Shown here: in pieces, positions 46,840-58,937 of the stretch | Position numbering within the stretch: position 1 is the first letter of the stretch | Layout of the letters: the number at the start of each line of letters is the position of its first letter | Source: Lunularia cruciata | Lineage: Eukaryota > Streptophyta > Marchantiopsida > Lunulariales > Lunulariaceae | Direction: 5' to 3' | NCBI GenBank assembly: GCA_948567375.1 | Contig: OX419762.1 | Location: 27,482,608-27,546,607, forward strand | DNA: 64,000 bases | The notes under the pieces: generated by a model | Seen by the model: only the letters and a program-made list of their open reading frames with translations | The model's database searches: none | What the model was told of the DNA's origin: nothing | Translations under genes and position numbers: made by a program

Positions 46840-49112
46840 ATGACATGTATGACACCATATGTTGAAATGATAGCATGTCCACAGTATACTGATGTGCAAC
46901 ATCGTGTATATATATAGAGGTAATTCTTTCTATAGTCTCTCTATGCTCAATTAGGGGTTGTTAGTTATTACTTCAAATCGTTGGTGGAGAATATATATTA
47001 ATTCTGCAGGTTTTGTAAGTTTTTGTAAGATTGATGAGGTCTGCTGGGGAATTTTACTTAGTTTAAAGTCTTAGTCTAATTTCAGCAATCTTGGCTTTCT
47101 TTAATTAATTAGTCATATTTAATTTTCCAAGAAATTATATTGAATATTTATGTGTATAAATATTATAAAAAATATTTTTTTAAATAATAAAATCTATTAT
47201 GTAAGACATAATAGCTCATTAACTGAACAGAATATTTTATTAATTCTATAGTTAGTCAATTTACTACCGAACCTTTCCCTGACATTATGAATCCAAATTC
47301 TTTATCCTTTATTAAAAAAGATAACCAATGAATAAGATACGACAAGTGAATAAGTTATTTTATCAATTTGAGAAAAAATGATTCATTTTGAATCTACTTA
47401 TTATATAAAAAGAACGTATATTCTCTTACATCCTCCTGATTCTATTTCAATTATTCTGTCCACTTTTCTCGGAAATTTTATGAACTAAGTAAAGAACTTT
47501 TCAATCTAAGAAGAAATTGTCTTAATAGAATATCCCGTACATAATTATGGGTGGGAATAGAGTGACATCCAATATTAATGGTTGGTAACTCCATTCATGT
47601 AATAATATCAGCATCTTTCAAATTAAAACCTCCTGATGCACACATAATCATAATCTTCATTAATAAATTTTATTACGTTAAATAAGAAGGATCATCACAT
47701 CCTCTTTCATTTTATTTTTTATGAAGTGTTATAGAAACTTCTTTAACATTTTATGTATACCTATTAAAGTGTGGTTAAAGTGTCCAAGGTTTTAACGTTA
47801 ACAATTACGTGTCTACAGTTATCCACATCTCTACAGATATATTACACATTTTCCTACACAATAGAGTACTGATGTTGAAATTTATGTAGGAAACCTGACT
47901 ATCAATGACAAGCTTCATGACGTATCTCAAGGCATCACATATTTTAAGTAAATAATAATAAATAAATAAATCCTTTCCATTTTAAAATATACAAGTATAC
48001 ACAAAGTAGACATGCATCCAAACTTTAGTTATCCATTGATTTCCAGCATCCATGTATTTCACATATTACATGTTTGTTCATGTCCAAAATCATTACATTT
48101 AATTGTATCAAGAAAAGATACTAGACTATACCAACAAGAATATAGAGAAACATAGAAATGTAGAAATACAAAAATATATGGAAGTCATTGTGCAATAAAA
48201 TTTCAGAAGAAAGTAGAAGATAACTAGCTCTCTTCAAACCATGAATGAGACGCGCTGCATAAGCATAATCCACTTTGTGTGGAGTCAATAGTATGAAAGC
48301 AAGTTTTGCTATTTAACAAGACAGGAAAAGAAAGGGAAACCTGGATAATATAAATATCGGTTTGTGTATCGGATGATTATTGACTATTGGAAGAGGACAA
48401 GTCACATCCCATCATGTCTTTCTTTCTTATATAGATGTTAGATATTGATTGCTTCTCCATTTTATTTGGGAATCATTATTTGGTTATCTTCACAAATATT
48501 TGATACTCTTCTTACAAGTATGAGAACAAATGCGGTGATTGTTGATTTTTCCGATTTGCAAGAAAACTATTCTGATAGCATTTTAATAGAGATACTTCAA
48601 AAAATTGAATAAGAAGATAATGTTTCTTGAAATATAGTCGTTGTCAAATAGAGAAGCATATGGATTTCGTATCTCGGTACTCTGTTATTGGTGGATAAAA
48701 AGAGAAACTCGCAGAAAAAGCTTTTAATGATATATCTAGAGTTTCTTGGGATACGATTATGTCAAATACAGTGAATAGATTTGCAACTTTGATTGAGCTT
48801 TTGATTTATTTCAGGCAACGTCATCACTAAAATAAGAAGTGGATATGTAAGTATGCACTCGCCTATAATAGATTTTTATATAAGACACATCTTACAAAGG
48901 ATATACGTACCAGTTGTTGGACGCATTACCAATGGATCCACCATCTTCGTTGCATAAAAAGAGCTGAAGCGAAGTAAGAGACGCGGAATATGGTGAAAGC
49001 ATAAAGAAGCTCGAAGCATAAAGAAGTCAAAGAAACATTACAAGTTATACATATACGTTGCTCCTTCACATGACAACTTAAATCTAGCTTTTTAATCGGT
49101 GATTGAAAACGT
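46840..49112. other. AT-rich intergenic DNA
   Basis: No gene recognised on either strand. It is dominated by A/T runs and stops in all frames. Confidence 0.5.
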
Positions 49113-49130
49113 TGTGTGTGTGTGTGTGTT
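49113..49130. repeat. (GT)n microsatellite
   Basis: About eight to nine GT units. Confidence 0.9.
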
Positions 49131-49751
49131 GGGACTTGACCGGTAAAAATTGATGGGGTCTTTGCTCTTCCCATAAATCTTAGCATTTCTTATTTTAAAA
49201 TTATTTTTTTATGTCTTTTGTGCTTTCAAAATTCAGTAAAAGATTATACAAACCTGTTCAAAAGTTTGCAAATCATATCATAAGATATCACCTTTAACAT
49301 TTATTTCGATCCCGTAGCCATTCCGGACAATGTTGAATAGAAATCCAGTCTAATTTATGCGTGAACCCTTTGAACATGTTCAAATTTATAAGATAGTGTA
49401 TTCTTATTTTTACCATAGTATTTTGGAAAAGTTTCGATCTCGTTTTGACTTATTGTAGAAGGAACTTTATGAGAAACTTAATAAGAAACTGAATGGCTGA
49501 ACTAAGATATTTCATCACGAAGGAGATCAAATAAAAGGAAAGAAAGAATCCAGTCTCTCCCTTTTGATAATGATCCTGAATATATAAAGAGGATGGTTAA
49601 AGCGATCCATCCCTTCCATGCTGAAGACGTGGTCCAATTAATTAACGTACGTGGAAATTGGCCGGCTCGTTGACAGCTGTGGTGTTGGTACGGCATGGAA
49701 ATTGAATGTTTTAACAAAGAGTGATCAATTTAACAATCCTCTATATATATA

Positions 49752-49794
49752 AAGTCTTCACATCCTTCATTTTTCCTACACGGTCGCCTTTTTC
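49752..49794 (-). repeat. Dispersed repeat R, copy 6 (partial)
   Basis: On the minus strand it reads GGCGACCGTGTAGGAAAAAT then GAAGGATGTGAAGAC. Only the 5' part of the consensus is present. It is separated from copy 7 by the (TA)n tract, with the pair pointing away from each other. Confidence 0.6.
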
Positions 49795-49816
49795 CCTATA
49801 TATATATATATATATA
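49795..49816. repeat. (TA)n microsatellite
   Basis: About eleven TA units between two oppositely oriented copies of repeat R. Confidence 0.9.
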
Positions 49817-49915
49817 AAAGGATGAAAAAAGTGTGAAGAAAACATGAAGAGGGGAAGATCCCATCAAAGGATGAGACAAAAAGGTAAAATAGAACGAAGT
49901 CCCAATAGGATAGGA
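49817..49915 (+). repeat. Dispersed repeat R, copy 7
   Basis: Matches GAAAACATGAAGAGGGGAAG, ATCCCATCAA and GGTAAAATAGAACGAAGTCC, ending CCCAATAGGA. The CCGTACAAGG block is shortened. Confidence 0.65.
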
Positions 49916-50159
49916 ATGAGAAATCTATTTGTATGTATAAAAGGGATTATGATTAGAGAGTGTGAGGTATCAGTCTTCTCTAAAATCCAATTAGCGAATT
50001 CTTGGTAATCTTAGTTATTCTTCTCTACAATCCAACAAGTAATTTCCTAGTTTTGCAATCATTCATAGCCATAGTAAAAGAAATTCTTCCATATATAAGT
50101 AATATAATCAAATCATTCAACATCCTGGTTGTAGTCTTGCCTCATACAATCATCAATTG

Positions 50160-50973
50160 CAATAGTGGTAGAGTGGAGTGTATGGAATGGACTCAATTTG
50201 AATTTTGACATCATAGTAGGAGCCTCCTTCCATGAGTTCATGGTTACATGAGGGTACAGACTGTTAGAGATTAGAGTGATCAAAGAGTACTAAAGTAGAA
50301 TCAAAAAAATACTATCAAGAAAGAGTAGAAGATGATCAATTGACGAGGTACACACAAGAATTTGATCATATAAATAAACAGAAAACAACCATTGATCATA
50401 ACTGTTTCATTTTGTAACATAGTATCAAGTCAATTTTACCCAATAGATGCCAATTTCAGGTCAATTACAAAATTGCACTCAAGCATTCCTAGACCTTGAC
50501 AATGGAATTGCTAACCTTGGTGTGAAATCAAGCTAGGACTTGGAAGGGTTATGATCATGCACCCAATTTTAGTGGAATAGAGAAGAAGTAGATGGTAGAT
50601 CGATTGCAACAGTGGCAATAGTGTATGTAGTGGACTCAATTTGAATTTTGATATCATAGTAGGAGCATGCTTCCATCAATTCATGATTACATGCGGGTAG
50701 GGACTATTAGAGATTAGAGTGATCAAATAATACCAAAGTAGAATCAAAGAATTGCAATCAAGAAAGAAAGAAGATGATCAATTGATATGATATACACAAG
50801 AATTTGATCATATAAACAAACATAGAAGAACCATTGATTGCAACTATCCATTTTGCAACATATTATAGTCAATTTTACCCAATAGATGCCAATTTGAGAT
50901 TGATACAAAATTGCACTCAAGCATTCCCAAACCTTCACAACAAAATTGATATACTAACCTTGGTGTGAAATGA
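50160..50973. repeat. Pair of ~365-bp imperfect direct repeats
   Basis: 50,160-50,532 and 50,610-50,973 align over their whole length. Landmarks are GGACTCAATTTGAATTTTGA, GATTAGAGTGATCAAA, CACAAGAATTTGATCATATAA, CAATTTTACCCAATAGATGC and CTAACCTTGGTGTGAAAT. Each contains GACATCATAGTAGGAGC or a close variant, which resembles the initiator-Met primer site seen just after plant LTRs. They could be pieces of LTR-leader sequence of an unidentified element. Confidence 0.6.
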
Positions 50974-50979
50974 GTGCAA

Positions 50980-52555
50980 CTAATTTTCACATTATTGTTT
51001 GAGTTTGAGTGCATTTGAGTTCTTGTCTTCTTGGAGCTAGAGGAAGATCATGAGTTGGAGGTAGCATGCATGTAGGGTCGTGGGCAAGATGCATGTGTTA
51101 AGAGAAGATTGCCAATAGCAACAACAATAAGTTGAGATACCAAGAATGAGCCAATGCAAAACGCACTTGTGGTTGACTACGATTGGAGATTTCACCTCAT
51201 TCTATGTTCTTGTGACTTGAGTTCTTGTGTTGAATGTTTTGTGTTAAAAATTTTTACACCAAAGGTTCTTGTATCAAAAATACTTATTCTAATTGTTCTT
51301 CCATAGGGGGTTCTTGTACCAAAAATTCTTGTAGGGAAGAGTTCATGTACTAGAAGGCTCATGTACCACATGTGATGGAGCTTTCAAAATAGCATATATC
51401 CTTTGATAGATTCTTATCCTATCTGCTCTTTGTCTTTTCATTTTTTGTTTATTTTTGTGTGTGTTTGTTCTTGGTTGTGTTCCTTCTATAGCGTTAGTCT
51501 ATGTTCTTCATGTATTACCTTCTAATTATGTCATATGATGTATCTCTTAGGTGTTAGGAGATGTTTTACTCAAGTCTCTTATGATATTTTTGCTCCGTTC
51601 CTTAGCATGGGTCTACTCATTTGCCACGTCTTCTACTAGAGGAACCTACATTGGATGACATTCCTGTGGAGGACCTCCCACTCACTATCTCTTCAAATCC
51701 TCTCCCAATCTTTCCTCCTAGTGTTCCACCACCACCACCACTCCTCCCAAACTTCTACCCACCACTAATTGATATCCTCCTTCTAGTACCCTCAGCACCT
51801 CCTTGCATCCTACCTCACCAATGCCCTATGCAGTAATGCCTTGATTGCCCATGGGTAGGAGTAGGTTTGGCACAATATTGAGGATGATCTAGATGTTTAC
51901 GGATGAGAACAAAGGCCACCTCTATGCCTATCCTCTTAGACCCACTTCATACTCCAACTCTCTCACTACATGCAACCACGTACTCTTACTCCTAGCTCCA
52001 TTCTTTGGATCTCCTTTAGGCTTCCTACCAAGCTTACCTCATCCATGTATGTATACTAGGATCACTATGCCTCTTCACCAACTAGTGGGCTCCACGCTTT
52101 CCATACTCCTACGTGCCATCTTGGCAGATCATCAAGAGAGAGATGTCTCTACTTGGACTCTACTTGCTCTCTTCTTCTAATGGACTTTGCTCTTCCAACT
52201 CATGGGAGCGTATCTAGCCACCAAGAGACTACCTCTTAGATTCATCAATTTCTATTGGGTAATTAGCATGCTTTATAGGAGTAAACTATCCAACCCTAAG
52301 TGACTATTAGATGGATCATGGAGTCCCCATAACCTCATGCTCCACCTCTAGAGCACCATTGTCTAAGTTGTGCCTTGATGTTAGGCCAAGTAGGGGAGTA
52401 CTAGCAGGCACTATCACCCTCTAGACCAACAATTCTTCTCCGTAGATACATTATCAACCTTACAAAATCTTCATCCATCAATTGCATATGACCTTCCTTC
52501 ATTTATCCATGACTTCCACTCAAATGAGGAAATGAGTAAATGCTCCAGCTGATGA
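50980..52555. other. Unassigned, possibly 5' part of the LINE-like element
   Basis: A proline-rich frame (51,621-51,836) and a 95-codon frame (51,893-52,180) precede the reverse transcriptase relic on the same strand. Neither has a domain I recognise. They could be remnants of the upstream ORF of that element. Confidence 0.25.
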
Positions 52556-52559
52556 AGTC

Positions 52560-52897
52560 CTTTTTTTGCCTAGCCTTTACTCCACTCTCCATGTTTCTCA
52601 ACAAGTGCTCCTTTAGGTTTAGTTTTTGAGCATTTATGGGATTGTCTCTCCCTAAATATGCCAAACTTAGGCTTTCTCCTTCTCTTTGCTTTTTGGCAAC
52701 ACATTGCCTTAGGTTTGTGCCCTAGTTGCTGCTTGTTTGTTAGGTGCATGTTGTTTCATGGCTCTATCCAAGGAGACTTTAGATGTTGACCCCATCGCCA
52801 CTGGGGATGTTTTCTTATGGTTGGTCTCATGCACCATACGTCTATAGTTTTGTCATTCCTTTTCATCTTCTTTCTCTCCTCATCAGTATATGGTAGT
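52560..52897 (+). pseudogene. LINE-like reverse transcriptase, 5' piece
   Basis: In broken frames the + strand reads FEHLWDCLSL, an Ala/Leu-rich helix, then ALSKETLDVDPIATGDVFLWLVSCTIRL and FSPHQYM. The P-I-A-T-G-D-V segment corresponds to the RPI..GE..Y region of non-LTR reverse transcriptases. It breaks off exactly at the B2 LTR and continues at 60,173. Confidence 0.6.
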
Positions 52898-53426
52898 GTA
52901 ATTAGCTAGACATATTGTCTACAGGTGGAAATTGGCTTGGTAACATCTAGAAGGATATTATCTATGATGGCCTAAGTAGCTCAAATAGAGGTATCACCAA
53001 AAGTATAATTTCACTAATAGTGCAAAGTAAAAAATACATGGAAAATTTTATTGCCAATTTTGGAGGCCCAAATAGATGAATTAGGCCTAAAATGGAGAGA
53101 AATCCATCTCTTAGGAGAGAAGTCATTGTTTGTCTCATTGAGAGCTTTCCAATGGTACTTCATCATGCTATTTTGAGCTTCTTATAGGAATATTCCCTAA
53201 ACATTCCTTCCAATTAAACTTGTTTGACCAACCAAATAAGATAAGGATTGACATGTCACCAATACATATATATGATTTAAGGGTGGAGTTTCATTCAAGA
53301 GGATCCTCTTTGTTATATAATAAAAGACAAGATGCTCCTTTGGAGCATCAGAGTATTGAGGGCTAAAGCTTTGTATTTCTTCTCTTGTGTTTCTCTTGGG
53401 TGTCCTCTTGTCATTGGAATATTATA
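52898..53426 (+). repeat. B2 5' LTR
   Basis: 529 bp starting TGTAATTAGCTAG and ending just before the primer site in ...GGAATATTATA, a worn form of the CATTACA end. A TATATAATA box lies near 53,316-53,326. Confidence 0.85.
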
Positions 53427-53427
53427 A

Positions 53428-53439
53428 TGGTATCACAAC
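53428..53439 (+). other. B2 primer-binding site, initiator-Met tRNA
   Basis: TGGTATCACAAC one nucleotide after the LTR. It differs at two positions from the TGGTATCAGAGC of E1. Confidence 0.75.
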
Positions 53440-53565
53440 AAGTGTTTTAATAAAAGAGAGTGGATCAACCCTCTTGGAGGAACACATACTACTGAGCTTG
53501 AGTAATTTTGAGGAGAAAAATGCAATGCAATTGATAGACTGGGGTAGTTTTAGAAAGAGGATGGA

Positions 53566-53995
53566 ATGAAGGCTCTTGGAAGACAATTTCCTACACTCCA
53601 CTTTTTATTCTTGAATCTTTTTCACATCAAGATAATGTACATCCAACATGAGCAAGTGAGAGTATACCTAGTTTACCATTTTGGAATAGAGTTCATAGAC
53701 ATAGTGATGAATTCATCAAACTTGATGATTCTACCTATGGTGATATATGATAGAGAGTGGGATTTGAAAATAAACATTCTATTATGATGTAATGGATCTA
53801 AATATCCCAAATCCTCTCTTTTTCAACACTCAAGTAGAAATCCATTATGTGGTTAGGCCAAAAGTGATGTTTAGGGATTTTGTAGTCTACAATTTTGATA
53901 AGGAATATTATCAATAAGTGATAGCCTCTAAGGTCCCAATGGTAGTCCCAAAAGTGAGTGCCTCCTCATGAGTGATTATATTAATCCTCTATTGA
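53566..53995 (+). pseudogene. B2 leader ORF, degraded
   Basis: The frame 53,566-53,787 (MKALGRQFPTLHFLFLNLFHIKIMYIQHEQVRVYLVYHFG...MVIYDREWDLKIN) aligns with the upstream part of the B1 leader ORF. After a 5-bp insertion near 53,785 the second part continues (NPLFFNTQVEIHYVVRPKVM, FRDFVVYNFDKEYYQ) with two in-frame stops, ending ILILY and a stop about 45 nt before gag. No known domain. Confidence 0.5.
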
Positions 53996-54041
53996 AGTAG
54001 AAAGTAGTGATTGAGTGTTTGTCGTGTGTACAAATCATGGA

Positions 54042-54213
54042 GCTGCAATTGCAAGATTTGATGCAAGAAATGCAAGGGATGTTAAACTAGTTTCAAGAGA
54101 TGAAGATGAAATAGAGGCATTGCAAGTCAAGTACATATCTTGAGGGACAATTAGGTAATGCAAGAAAGGGAACCATCCCAAAATCCACTACCAGCGGTTG
54201 AAGTACCTTGAGA
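54042..54213 (+). pseudogene. B2 gag, 5' piece
   Basis: Starts MELQLQDLMQEMQGM, homologous to the start of B1 gag near 29,517. It soon meets stops and is cut at 54,213 by the solo LTR with its GTCAT/ATCAT duplication. Confidence 0.65.
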
Positions 54214-54218
54214 GTCAT

Positions 54219-55381
54219 TGTAAAAGATCAAGACCGAGGAGAGAAATAGGAGAATGGAAGATCACATTGTGTAATGCTCCAAGGACAAGAGAAGAGAGAA
54301 AACACAGATTTCACACTCAAACATTTGATGCCCCAAAGAAGTACCTTCTCTTTATTATATAGACAAAGAGGATCTCCTCCAAGGAAGCTCCACCATAGGA
54401 TTAGGAACACAAATAGATGACATGTCAGCAAGCTCCACCGTTGGATTACTTACTTGGATGGGTGACATGTCTGGTCTAGGTCCTATCTGGTTGGTCAAAC
54501 AAGCTTTGACCAAAGGGAATCTTTTAGGGAATCTTCCTATAGGAATCTCAGAATCACATGAGTAAAGTACCATTGGAAAGCTCTCAACGAGACAAAGTAA
54601 AGGAGAAGGAAGGCCAGCCATTCCTTTGTTAGGAAGGGGGGGAGGATGTGCACATTTTTGAGGCCTAATTCATCTGTTTAGGCTTCCAAAATTGCCTTCA
54701 AAGAATTCAGGCATATTTCAATTCCTACTCTATTAGTAGAAGTCCCCTTTTGGTGATACCTCTTTCTGATCTGTTTAGTCCATCATGTGTAACATCCTTC
54801 TAGATGTTACAAAACTAATTCTCACCTTTAAATCATATGTCTAGCTATTGGTTCTAAGGTTCTCAAGTCTATTTTGGTTTTTGCTCTATTAGTAGAAGTA
54901 TTATTTTGGTTATACTTCTATCTGATCTATTTTGACCATCATGTATAACATCATTCTAGATGTTACCAAACCAAATTTCACATCTCGATCATATGGCTAG
55001 CTCTTGGTATTACACATTGACACACTTGAGTGTGTGAAAATTCAAATGCCTAGCATGAGCTTTGGCTCTTGTATTTATAGGGAGCATACAAGGCTCTTGA
55101 GAAGCTTCCTTGAGATGCTTTCATGGAATGCAAGCCATGTTAACCGGTAAGTTTCTCAAGAAGCTTCCTTCTTGAAGCCATCTACTTGGCATACAAACTA
55201 AGCTGGTTGGAAGCTTCTAGAAGCTTCTTTCTAGAAACTTCCTACTTGGGGTGCAAGCTAAGCTAGTGGGAAGCTTCACAAGAAGCTTCCTAGATACTTC
55301 TAGAATATTCTAGGTTGATTTGACCTATTCATTACCTTGTTAGCCTTGATTAAATTTGTTACTAAACTCCATATTGTTACA
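54219..55381 (-). repeat. Solo E-type LTR, split by a second solo LTR
   Basis: TGTAAAAG...TGTTACA ends match the E1 LTRs. It is flanked by GTCAT (54,214-54,218) and ATCAT (55,382-55,386). Without the 745-bp B-type insert the length is about 413 bp, as in E1. A heat-shock-like block of four pentamers (55,209-55,229) and a TATAAATA box near 55,068 are retained. Confidence 0.9.
54270..55014 (-). repeat. Solo B-type LTR inside the E-type LTR
   Basis: 745 bp, TGTAATGCTCC...GGTATTACA, with an exact CATTG duplication (54,265-54,269 and 55,015-55,019). It is the best-preserved copy of the long B LTR and has a TATATAATA box near 54,355. It implies element insertion followed by LTR-LTR recombination. 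Confidence 0.92.
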
Positions 55382-55386
55382 ATCAT

Positions 55387-55860
55387 TTATGTCAATATCA
55401 CTAATCTTGGTCAACAATGAAGCGACATTGTTACTATGGATGAAAAAGATGTGCAATATTAAGCCTTACAAGGGACAATGTTCCATAAGAGTAGTGGAAA
55501 ACTAGATTTCAAGAATGAATTGATACTATTGATTATTTATAATTGAAATATTACCAATAAATGTACCTCATAGCCTCATTGGCTCAAAGTAGAAAGTAAA
55601 AGTAGGGGAGGAAGAGGATGAGTGTGCAAAGGTTGAAGAAGAAAAATTCACAATTGGTTGTTGTAAATGGAGTCCTAGAAGGCAATCAAGTGAGAGTATT
55701 GATAGATCCTAGAGCAATAAATAATTTCTTGTCTTGCTCTATTGCAATAAGGTTGGAGATGGAACTAAAGAAGGATGAGAATGAAGAAATAGAGTTACCT
55801 AATGTTCAAACATAGAGGATTGAGTCATTAACTAGAAAGATAACACTCTTTATCAAAGAG
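55387..55860 (+). pseudogene. B2 gag end and protease
   Basis: After the solo LTR a gag segment resumes (about 55,440-55,520, a LLLWMKKMCNIKPYKGQ-like reading). Most of the rest of gag, including the zinc knuckle, is deleted. The frame 55,618-55,815 is the protease (SQLVVVNGVLEGNQVRVLIDPRAINNF), with Asp-Pro-Arg where Asp-Ser/Thr-Gly is expected. Confidence 0.7.
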
Positions 55861-55889
55861 TATTATGAAGAAATTGAGTGGCAAGTGAT

Positions 55890-57480
55890 ACAATTAGCTT
55901 GTTACAACATAATCTTAGGCATGCCATGGATGGAGCACTACAAACTCATGGTCAATTGGAAAAAGAAAGTAGTGAGAATTAGCCAATGGAAGATTATTGG
56001 AGTTAAGAAAGATCACAAAGGCAAGAATTGCCTTGCTTTGTCATAGGTACAATAATTATTGGTAAGACAAATAAATGTTCATGGGTCTCATAAGAGAAGT
56101 CCAGAGTGCACAACTTGATAGAAAAATTCTTGAGAACTTGAAAGATTTGGTTAATGAGTTTCAAGATGTCTTTTTGGATGATTTACTTGTCGGATTATCA
56201 CCAAAAAAGAGAATAGATCATAAAATCAAGATATTCTTGGGAAGACACCTCCTTGTAAGACCCCATATCAACTATCACCGTATGAGTTGGAGGAGTGTAA
56301 GGCTCAAGTCAAGAAGATACTATACAAAGGGTTTATCCTACCCACTATATCATCATATGGGGCTCCTATCTTGTTTGTGAAGAAGAAGGATAGTACAATA
56401 CGCATGTGCATCAACTATCAGGGCCTAAATCAACAAATGGTGAAGAACAAATACCCATTACACCAAATGGATGACTTGTTTGATCAACTCAATGGGGAAA
56501 ACACTTCACCAAACTTGATGTATAGAGTGGTTGTAACCAAATCAAGATCATGGAGAAAGACATACACAAAATTGTCTTTCAAACAAGAGATGGTCACTTT
56601 GAGTATCAAGTGATACCATTTGGCCTCACCAACATACTAGCCATCATGAGTTTGATGAGCAAAATTATTGTCTATACTTATATAGATCTATTATCATTTT
56701 CCTTGATGATATCTTAGTCTACAACAAGACAATGATAGAGCATAAGTAACATCTACGACAAGTCTTCCAAATTTTGCAATAAAATCAATTGTATACCAAA
56801 ATTTCAAAGTGTGAGTTTGGCAAGTTTGAAGTAGACTACTTGGGGCATAGAGTAAGTGTAGAAGGTATCAAAGTTTTAAGAAATAATATAGAGGTCAATA
56901 AGAAATGGAATGCTCTAGAAGATCAGACTCAACTCAAGAGTTTCTTGGGATTGATAGGGTTCTATCATCAATTTCTCAAGGACTTCTCCAAGGTCACACA
57001 ACCTTTAATGACACTATTTGGCAAGTGGAAGAAATAGATGGGAGGAATTGCACAAGAATTGGCCTTCAAGAATTAAAAGATGTATTACTACATGCACCGA
57101 TCTTGAAATGATATGACCTAAAGTGTCCAATCAAGCTAGCTATAAATGCATCAAGCACTACAATAGGAGCAGTCTTACAATATGAATGGAATGACAAATA
57201 ACACCTAGTTGCATATTTCTCTCAAAAGCTATTATTGGCAAAATGAAACTATCATACATTTGAATGAGAAGAGTTGACTAGTGTCCTTACAATTAAGAAT
57301 TGGAAGCACTAACTTGGCAAGAAGACATTTGTAGTGGAGATAGACCACAAAATTTAGTCTACCTCTTGATATAGAAAGATCTATCTTGTTAGTAGATTTG
57401 GTGGGCAAAGTAAGATCAACTTGATGATCACATATATGAAAGGCAAGAAGCAACTTGTAGATTCATTCACCCAAATGCCT
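55890..57480 (+). pseudogene. B2 reverse transcriptase and RNase H
   Basis: Protease end and RT linker at 55,900-56,240, with a GMPWMEHY segment like B1. RT is at 56,287-56,613 ([47 protein letters not shown]). The FLDDILVYN motif is near 56,700 and the thumb at 56,789-57,037 ([22 protein letters not shown], then FLGLIGFYHQFLKDFSKV). RNase H is at 57,060-57,370, with Asn again where the first Asp is expected (LAINASSTTIGAVLQYE-like reading). Numerous stops. Confidence 0.8.
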
Positions 57481-58337
57481 ATGGCAAATAAATTGGAGTA
57501 GAGATTGAGATGAATCTAGAATTTTGGCCAAGGATTCTTACTGCTATAAAAATTGACCCATAGATTGTAAGAGCTCAATCATCCAAAGGTATAATCAATA
57601 CCCAAGGACTCACCTTTTGTGATGGCAAGTTATGGATCTTAGATGCACTAGACCTAAGAACCACCATCCTAGCAAAATGTCATGATTCTACCATTGTAGG
57701 TTATGTTGGAGTGGACAAAACCTTAGATGCAGTCAAATGCCATTACTATTAGCCCAAGATGGCCAACAATCTATTGGAGTATGTTCAAAACTGTCTACTT
57801 ATCAACAAAATAAGACCTCTAATCAAGCTTCCATAGGACTCCTTCAATCCCTCTCTACTCTTACACAACATTGGGAACAAGTTAGCATGGATCTAGTTTG
57901 TGAATTGCTTAGGACCACTTTAGGGTTTGATTCTATTGTAGTCTCTATAGACCAACTCAACAAAATGATTCATGTGCGTACTATGACCAAGGAAGTGACT
58001 ACTCCACAATTAGCTCAATTGTACTTAGCTACAATCTTTTCTCACCATGGTTTGTCTTGAATGCTCATCATTGATCATGGCACTCAATTCATTAGTTTTT
58101 TTTGGAGAACACTCTTTGGTGTCTTTAAAACCAAACTAGCCATGTCCACAACATACCATCCACAAACCAATGGACAAACATAGTGGGTTAATTGCACTAT
58201 TGAGAAAATGCTCTAAGGCTTCACCTTAGATGAGAAAGAAAGGTGAGACACCTTACTTCCATTGGTGGAATTTGCCTACAATGATTCAATGAATGCATCT
58301 ACATAGGTCACACCATTCTTCCTCATGTATAGAGAGT
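57481..58337 (+). pseudogene. B2 integrase, N-terminal part
   Basis: Zinc domain and core in broken frames. 57,737-58,060 reads QQNKTSNQASIGLLQ, WEQVSMDLVCELLRTTLGFDSIVVSIDQLNKMIHV. Then come the D.GTQF segment near 58,075, HPQTNGQT near 58,155 and EFAYNDSMNAS near 58,270. It ends at the AGAGT preceding the solo LTR. Confidence 0.78.
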
Positions 58338-58937
58338 TGTAATACCAATAGCTACGCATATTATCTAGAGATGAAAATTGGCTTAGTAACATCTAGAAGG
58401 ATGTTACCTATTAAGTTTGATTGACCAAGTAGATAAAATAGAGGTGTCACTGAAAGAGTACTTTTATTACTAGTGTAGAAGTTGAAAATAGCCAAAAAAA
58501 AACTTTAGAACCAATTTTGAAGGCCTAAACGGATCAATTCAGGCCTTGAAAATGGAGACATTCCCCTCCACTTTGTGAGAAAAGGCTTGCATTCTCCCCT
58601 CATTGTCTGTTGTCTCATCAAGAGCTTTCCAACAATACCTCACCCATGCAATTTTGAGTTTCCTATAGAAAGATTCCCTAAAGATTCCTTGTTTGACAAC
58701 TAGATAGGACAAAGACCAACATGTCACCCATCCATGTAACTAATCTAAAGGTGGAGCTTGTTGACATGTCACCAATCCGTGTATCTAATCCATGGGTAGA
58801 GTTTCCTTTGAGGGGATCCTCTTTGCTATATAAGAAAGAGAAGGTGCTCCTTTGAGGCATTGGAGTATTGAGTATGAAGCTTGTGTTTTCTCTCTTGTAT
58901 CTCTCTTGGAGAGCTTTATTGTCCTTGGAGTATTACA
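58338..58937 (+). repeat. Solo B-type LTR in B2 integrase
   Basis: 600 bp, TGTAATACC...GAGTATTACA, flanked by AGAGT (58,333-58,337) and AGAGC (58,938-58,942). It is the short form of the B LTR, like the B2 LTRs, with a CTATATAAG box near 58,831. Confidence 0.88.

Noticed and set aside
51621-51836. Proline-rich 71-codon ORF
   Set aside because: Low-complexity CCACCACCACC tract, no domain and no sign of constraint. At most a worn upstream ORF of the LINE-like element.
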